Assembly (NCBI GenBank): GCA_045637525.1
Contig: JAZTZP010000158.1
Span: forward strand, 1-8,305
Length of the DNA stretch: 8,305 nt
Source: JAZTZP01 sp045637525
GTDB lineage: Bacteria > Bacillota > Clostridia > UBA1381
Direction of reading: 5' to 3'
The position numbers and the translations under genes were made by a program. Under the pieces are notes generated by a model. The model saw only the letters and a list, made by a program, of their open reading frames with translations, was not told the DNA's origin and searched no databases. Shown piece after piece: positions 5,640 to 8,305 of this stretch (its first letter is position 1; each line of letters opens with the position of its first letter).

Positions 5640-8305
5640 ATGAGTAGTGTAGGTTTAACAAAAAGGCTATGTGCAGTTTTTATAACTATGTGTATGCTTA
5701 TGTCCTTAATGAATGAAGGATTGATATGTTATGCAGCAAAAGCATATGAAAATGTCGCAACAGCTGAGGAACAGAGAGTTTTGGATGACAACACGGCCTT
5801 AACGGTTAATGAGAATATTGATGAAACTACAGGAAAAGGCGAAAACGATGGTAACGGTGATGATGGTGACAATGGTGTAATTCCCGACGAAGGCTTTGGT
5901 GAAGAAGATGAACCTGTTATCACAGAAATCGGTGTTACTTCTGCTGACGAGCTTGAGGCAGCTCTCACAGAAGGCTATGACAAAATTCAGTTGCTTGCGG
6001 ATATTACCATAGACAGAACATTCTTTGTTGAAAAGGATACTGTTATCTATGCAACAGAAGATGTAACCTTGACAAGAGATGCATCCTTCGGTGGGGATAT
6101 GTTCCTGCTTGGACCTGTCGAAAAGAATGAAGAAGAAACAGCTGAACCTGTTGTTATAACTTTCGGAAGTGATAACACTGAAATCACAATTGATGGTAAT
6201 AAGGACAGTATGACAGTTGATGTTACAGGCACAGCTTTCTTTATAAGAAATCTTGCGACTGTAAATCTTAATAACATAACAGTTCAAAATGCAAAGAAGG
6301 TAGGAAATGAAATAACTCTTAATGAAGCGTACGGGCTTCCATATGTAGGCCGTATTGGTGGTGCGGCAGTTATTCTTGCATCAGGCAAATTGAATATTTA
6401 CAGTTCTACATTTGCGGATAATGAAGTAAATGATGAGACAAGCTCAGAAGAAGAAGGTATGATAAGCACTCAGGGTGGTGCTATTTATAGCTTTGGTGCA
6501 CTTAATATTTATGGCGGTACATTTGAAAGAAACAGTGCTGCACGAGGTGGTGCAATCTACAATTATAGAGAAACTCATATCTATAACGCCAGCTTCAATG
6601 AAAACAGTGCAACCTACAGAGGTGGTGCGATATATGTGCCAAGTACAGCCCAAAGCAAACTGTTTTTAGGTGAAGATAACGATGTAATTGAAAATAGTGT
6701 TTCTTTCGCTTCCAACTCTTCCGTAGGTCGTGGCGGTGCTGTTTTTGCACAAGGTTTACTCAACGTGAATAATACACAGTTTACCAACAACACTTCAACG
6801 AAGGAACATGGTGGTGCTATTGCTGCTGCCGGTAGAATGGAGAGTATAGAAAAAACTCTTGTAGTTACAAGCTCCACATTTGAAAAGAACAGTTCATACT
6901 ATAACGGCGGTGCGGTTTATCTTACCGGAACGGATGCATCTTTCAGTAATGTAGAGTTTTTATCCAATACAGCCTATGCCATTGCTAATGACAGTGGTAC
7001 AAGATATGGCGGCGGTGCAGTTTACAGCACAGGAAGCACATCGGAATTTGATACAGTTGCTTTTTCCGAAAACCACTCAGATTATGTTGCAGGTGCAATG
7101 GGTCTTTATTCACAAAGTGTTGCGAAAATGAAAGGAATAACCATTACTTCCAACTCGTCTGATTCTCACGGCGGTGCATTCTATGTTAATAAATCAGAGT
7201 TTGAAATAACTGATGGACTCCTGACGGGCAACACCGCAACAGGTAACGGCGGTGCTTTGTATACAACAAATGGCACTATAAAAATTATAAATACTGAATT
7301 TACAGAAAATGAAACTGAAAAATCAGGCGGTGCTGCATATTTTAACACAACCTCCGCGGCAGAACTGTCAGGTGTTACGTTCAACAAAAATACAGCAACA
7401 GAAGCCGGCGGTGCGGTTAAAGCAGATGACACAAGCACAGTTGTAATGAACAGGATTACCGCAGAAGGAAACAGTGCAAAGGCTGCAGGTTTTTTGCATA
7501 ATGCCTCTTCATCCGTGGTTAATTTGTATAATTCAACCATTAAAGAAAATGCGGCAACAGGAGGCAATGCAGGTGCAATATATTCGGAAGCGGAAACATC
7601 TTCCAATCTTTACAAAACCGAGTTTACAAAAAACACAGCAACAGGTAACGGCGGTGCATTGTATATGTACACCAACGCTGTTGAAAGCACAATTCACAGC
7701 TGTACCTTCAAGGAAAATGTTTCGGGAAATTACGGCGGAGTTATGTACGCATCAAATAAGAGTATTGTGAATATGTACAATACGACTGCTGTAGATAATA
7801 AAGCAGGACAGGGCGGATTTTTTTACGAAACAACCACAGGAACAACCATTACCTTAGCAGGACTTACTGTATCCGGCAATACTGCGACGGTAGGAGGACC
7901 TATTATTTGGGGTAACTCAACGGGTGCGGTGCTTAATATTGATAAATCCCAGTATTTTGATGCTGACTATACCGGCGATTTGGATGACTCATACTGGGCA
8001 AGTGCCATTGTAAATAAGCTTAAGGTAAATGATTTTGGCATTAACATTCCCGGTTATGAAGACTACGAAGAGGAAAACCCCGATGAGCCTTCAACACCGG
8101 AGGAGGTTGTTACGATAAATGTTCAGTCTGCTGCACAGTTAAATCAGGCTATAAATGCAGGATTTACATCTTTTAAGATTGTATCAGATTTTGAAATTGA
8201 CCGTACTTTCTACATTTCCAAAGACACACACATCTTTAGTGATGAAGCACATACACTCACCAGAGCGGCAGATTTCACAGGAGATATTTTTGTGATAGGT
8301 GAAAC
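5640..8305 (+). CDS. Giant secreted GGA-repeat beta-helix adhesin, 3' end outside window
   Basis: The frame is open for 888 codons with no stop before the window edge. A signal peptide (residues 1 to about 33: SSVGLTKRLC, hydrophobic core, cleavage near CYAA) directs export. Residues 40-92 form an acidic Asp/Asn/Gly/Glu-rich linker. Residues 93-158 are a short module carrying IDRTF and LTR motifs. From about 165 a right-handed beta-helix is likely: about 19 rungs marked by GGA[I/V/L]Y (first at 240, last degenerate near 752), mostly preceded by F-x-x-N or N-x-A, spaced 24-37 residues and settling to 26-28 after 510. This is the repeat signature of chlamydial polymorphic membrane proteins and related bacterial adhesins. 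A Glu/Pro/Asp linker (about 806-822) then leads into a second copy of the 93-158 module (822-887). No wall-anchoring signal is visible; it would lie beyond the edge. The gene diverges from the spoIVA fragment. Adhesion is inferred from the family, not shown. Confidence 0.9.
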   Translation, partial: MSSVGLTKRLCAVFITMCMLMSLMNEGLICYAAKAYENVATAEEQRVLDDNTALTVNENIDETTGKGENDGNGDDGDNGVIPDEGFGEEDEPVITEIGVTSADELEAALTEGYDKIQLLADITIDRTFFVEKDTVIYATEDVTLTRDASFGGDMFLLGPVEKNEEETAEPVVITFGSDNTEITIDGNKDSMTVDVTGTAFFIRNLATVNLNNITVQNAKKVGNEITLNEAYGLPYVGRIGGAAVILASGKLNIYSSTFADNEVNDETSSEEEGMISTQGGAIYSFGALNIYGGTFERNSAARGGAIYNYRETHIYNASFNENSATYRGGAIYVPSTAQSKLFLGEDNDVIENSVSFASNSSVGRGGAVFAQGLLNVNNTQFTNNTSTKEHGGAIAAAGRMESIEKTLVVTSSTFEKNSSYYNGGAVYLTGTDASFSNVEFLSNTAYAIANDSGTRYGGGAVYSTGSTSEFDTVAFSENHSDYVAGAMGLYSQSVAKMKGITITSNSSDSHGGAFYVNKSEFEITDGLLTGNTATGNGGALYTTNGTIKIINTEFTENETEKSGGAAYFNTTSAAELSGVTFNKNTATEAGGAVKADDTSTVVMNRITAEGNSAKAAGFLHNASSSVVNLYNSTIKENAATGGNAGAIYSEAETSSNLYKTEFTKNTATGNGGALYMYTNAVESTIHSCTFKENVSGNYGGVMYASNKSIVNMYNTTAVDNKAGQGGFFYETTTGTTITLAGLTVSGNTATVGGPIIWGNSTGAVLNIDKSQYFDADYTGDLDDSYWASAIVNKLKVNDFGINIPGYEDYEEENPDEPSTPEEVVTINVQSAAQLNQAINAGFTSFKIVSDFEIDRTFYISKDTHIFSDEAHTLTRAADFTGDIFVIGE
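5916..6113 (+). repeat. Module copy 1 of a duplicated 66-residue unit in the adhesin
   Basis: Adhesin residues 93-158. The unit begins with a predicted helix of form SADELEAAL and continues with alternating strands carrying IDRTF (124-128), KDT (132-134), LTR (144-146) and GDMFLLG. It probably caps the start of the beta-helix. By hand count, 28 of 66 positions are identical to the copy at 8106-8300, with no gap. Confidence 0.85.
6357..7904 (+). repeat. About 19 GGA-motif beta-helix rungs
   Basis: Residues 240-755 of the adhesin. GGA-type motifs occur near residues 240, 279, 303, 328, 365, 391, 423, 458, 511, 537, 563, 590, 671 and 699. Degenerate versions (AGA, AAG, GGF, GGP) occur near 484, 616, 644, 725 and 752. 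At DNA level the core is usually GGCGGTGC or GGTGGTGC. The longest exact copy noted by eye is GCAACAGGTAACGGCGGTGC at 7236-7255 and 7638-7657. Confidence 0.88.
8106..8300 (+). repeat. Module copy 2 of the duplicated unit, at the window edge
   Basis: Adhesin residues about 823-887 repeat the 93-158 module with a constant 729-residue offset. IDRTF (853-857), KDT (861-863), LTR (873-875) and GDIFVIG line up with their copy-1 counterparts. The window ends in it, so the block it introduces is unseen. Confidence 0.85.

Noticed and set aside
5729..7606. Several minus-strand open frames of 76-162 residues inside the adhesin gene
   Set aside because: They are rich in Ala/Pro/Ser and arise from the recurring GGCGGTGC codons of the sense strand. 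They lack ribosome sites, and the plus-strand frame has a signal peptide, clear repeats and a strong RBS.

Overview
The window looks like chromosomal DNA from a low-GC Gram-positive anaerobe of the Clostridia, probably gut- or host-associated. The evidence is AT-rich intergenic DNA, strong AGGAGG-type ribosome binding sites, textbook sigma-A promoters, an S-layer homology (SLH) protein, a fragment of the sporulation ATPase SpoIVA, and a gut-Firmicute style cluster of short hairpins at the left edge. Genus cannot be read from the sequence. The theme is the cell surface: nearly every gene carries an export signal.

Layout. Positions 1-136 hold five hairpins; the first four are each followed by the same 7-base word, ATTTCAC. 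An intrinsic terminator at 205-229 and a possible pseudoknot at 231-273 close a leftward operon. That operon has a perfect consensus promoter at 4352-4380 and two genes. The first encodes a 1025-residue SLH protein (1206-4283) with three SLH domains, a long beta-rich middle, an Ig-like domain, two related beta-sandwich-like domains and an acidic tryptophan-repeat tail. The second encodes an exported S41-family serine protease without a PDZ domain (274-1209). The two genes overlap by ATGA, so translational coupling is likely, and the protease may act on the SLH protein or other envelope proteins.

To the right, a second leftward pair comprises a 3' fragment of spoIVA (5157-5552; homology about 5160-5438) and a lipoprotein with an RsiV-like DUF4163/DUF3298 fold (4474-5160), again joined by ATGA and ended by a terminator at 4429-4468. 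The pair looks like the tail of a former spoIVA-lipoprotein operon cut off at its upstream side.

Reading rightward from a promoter near 5495-5523 is a very large secreted protein, open to the window edge (5640-8305, 888 codons seen). It is a GGA-motif beta-helix adhesin resembling chlamydial Pmp repeats. Its N-terminal 66-residue module recurs 729 residues later, just before the window ends, so at least a second beta-helix block probably follows. No rRNA, tRNA, transposase, CRISPR or known riboswitch was recognised, and no gene-free stretch exceeds 300 bases.
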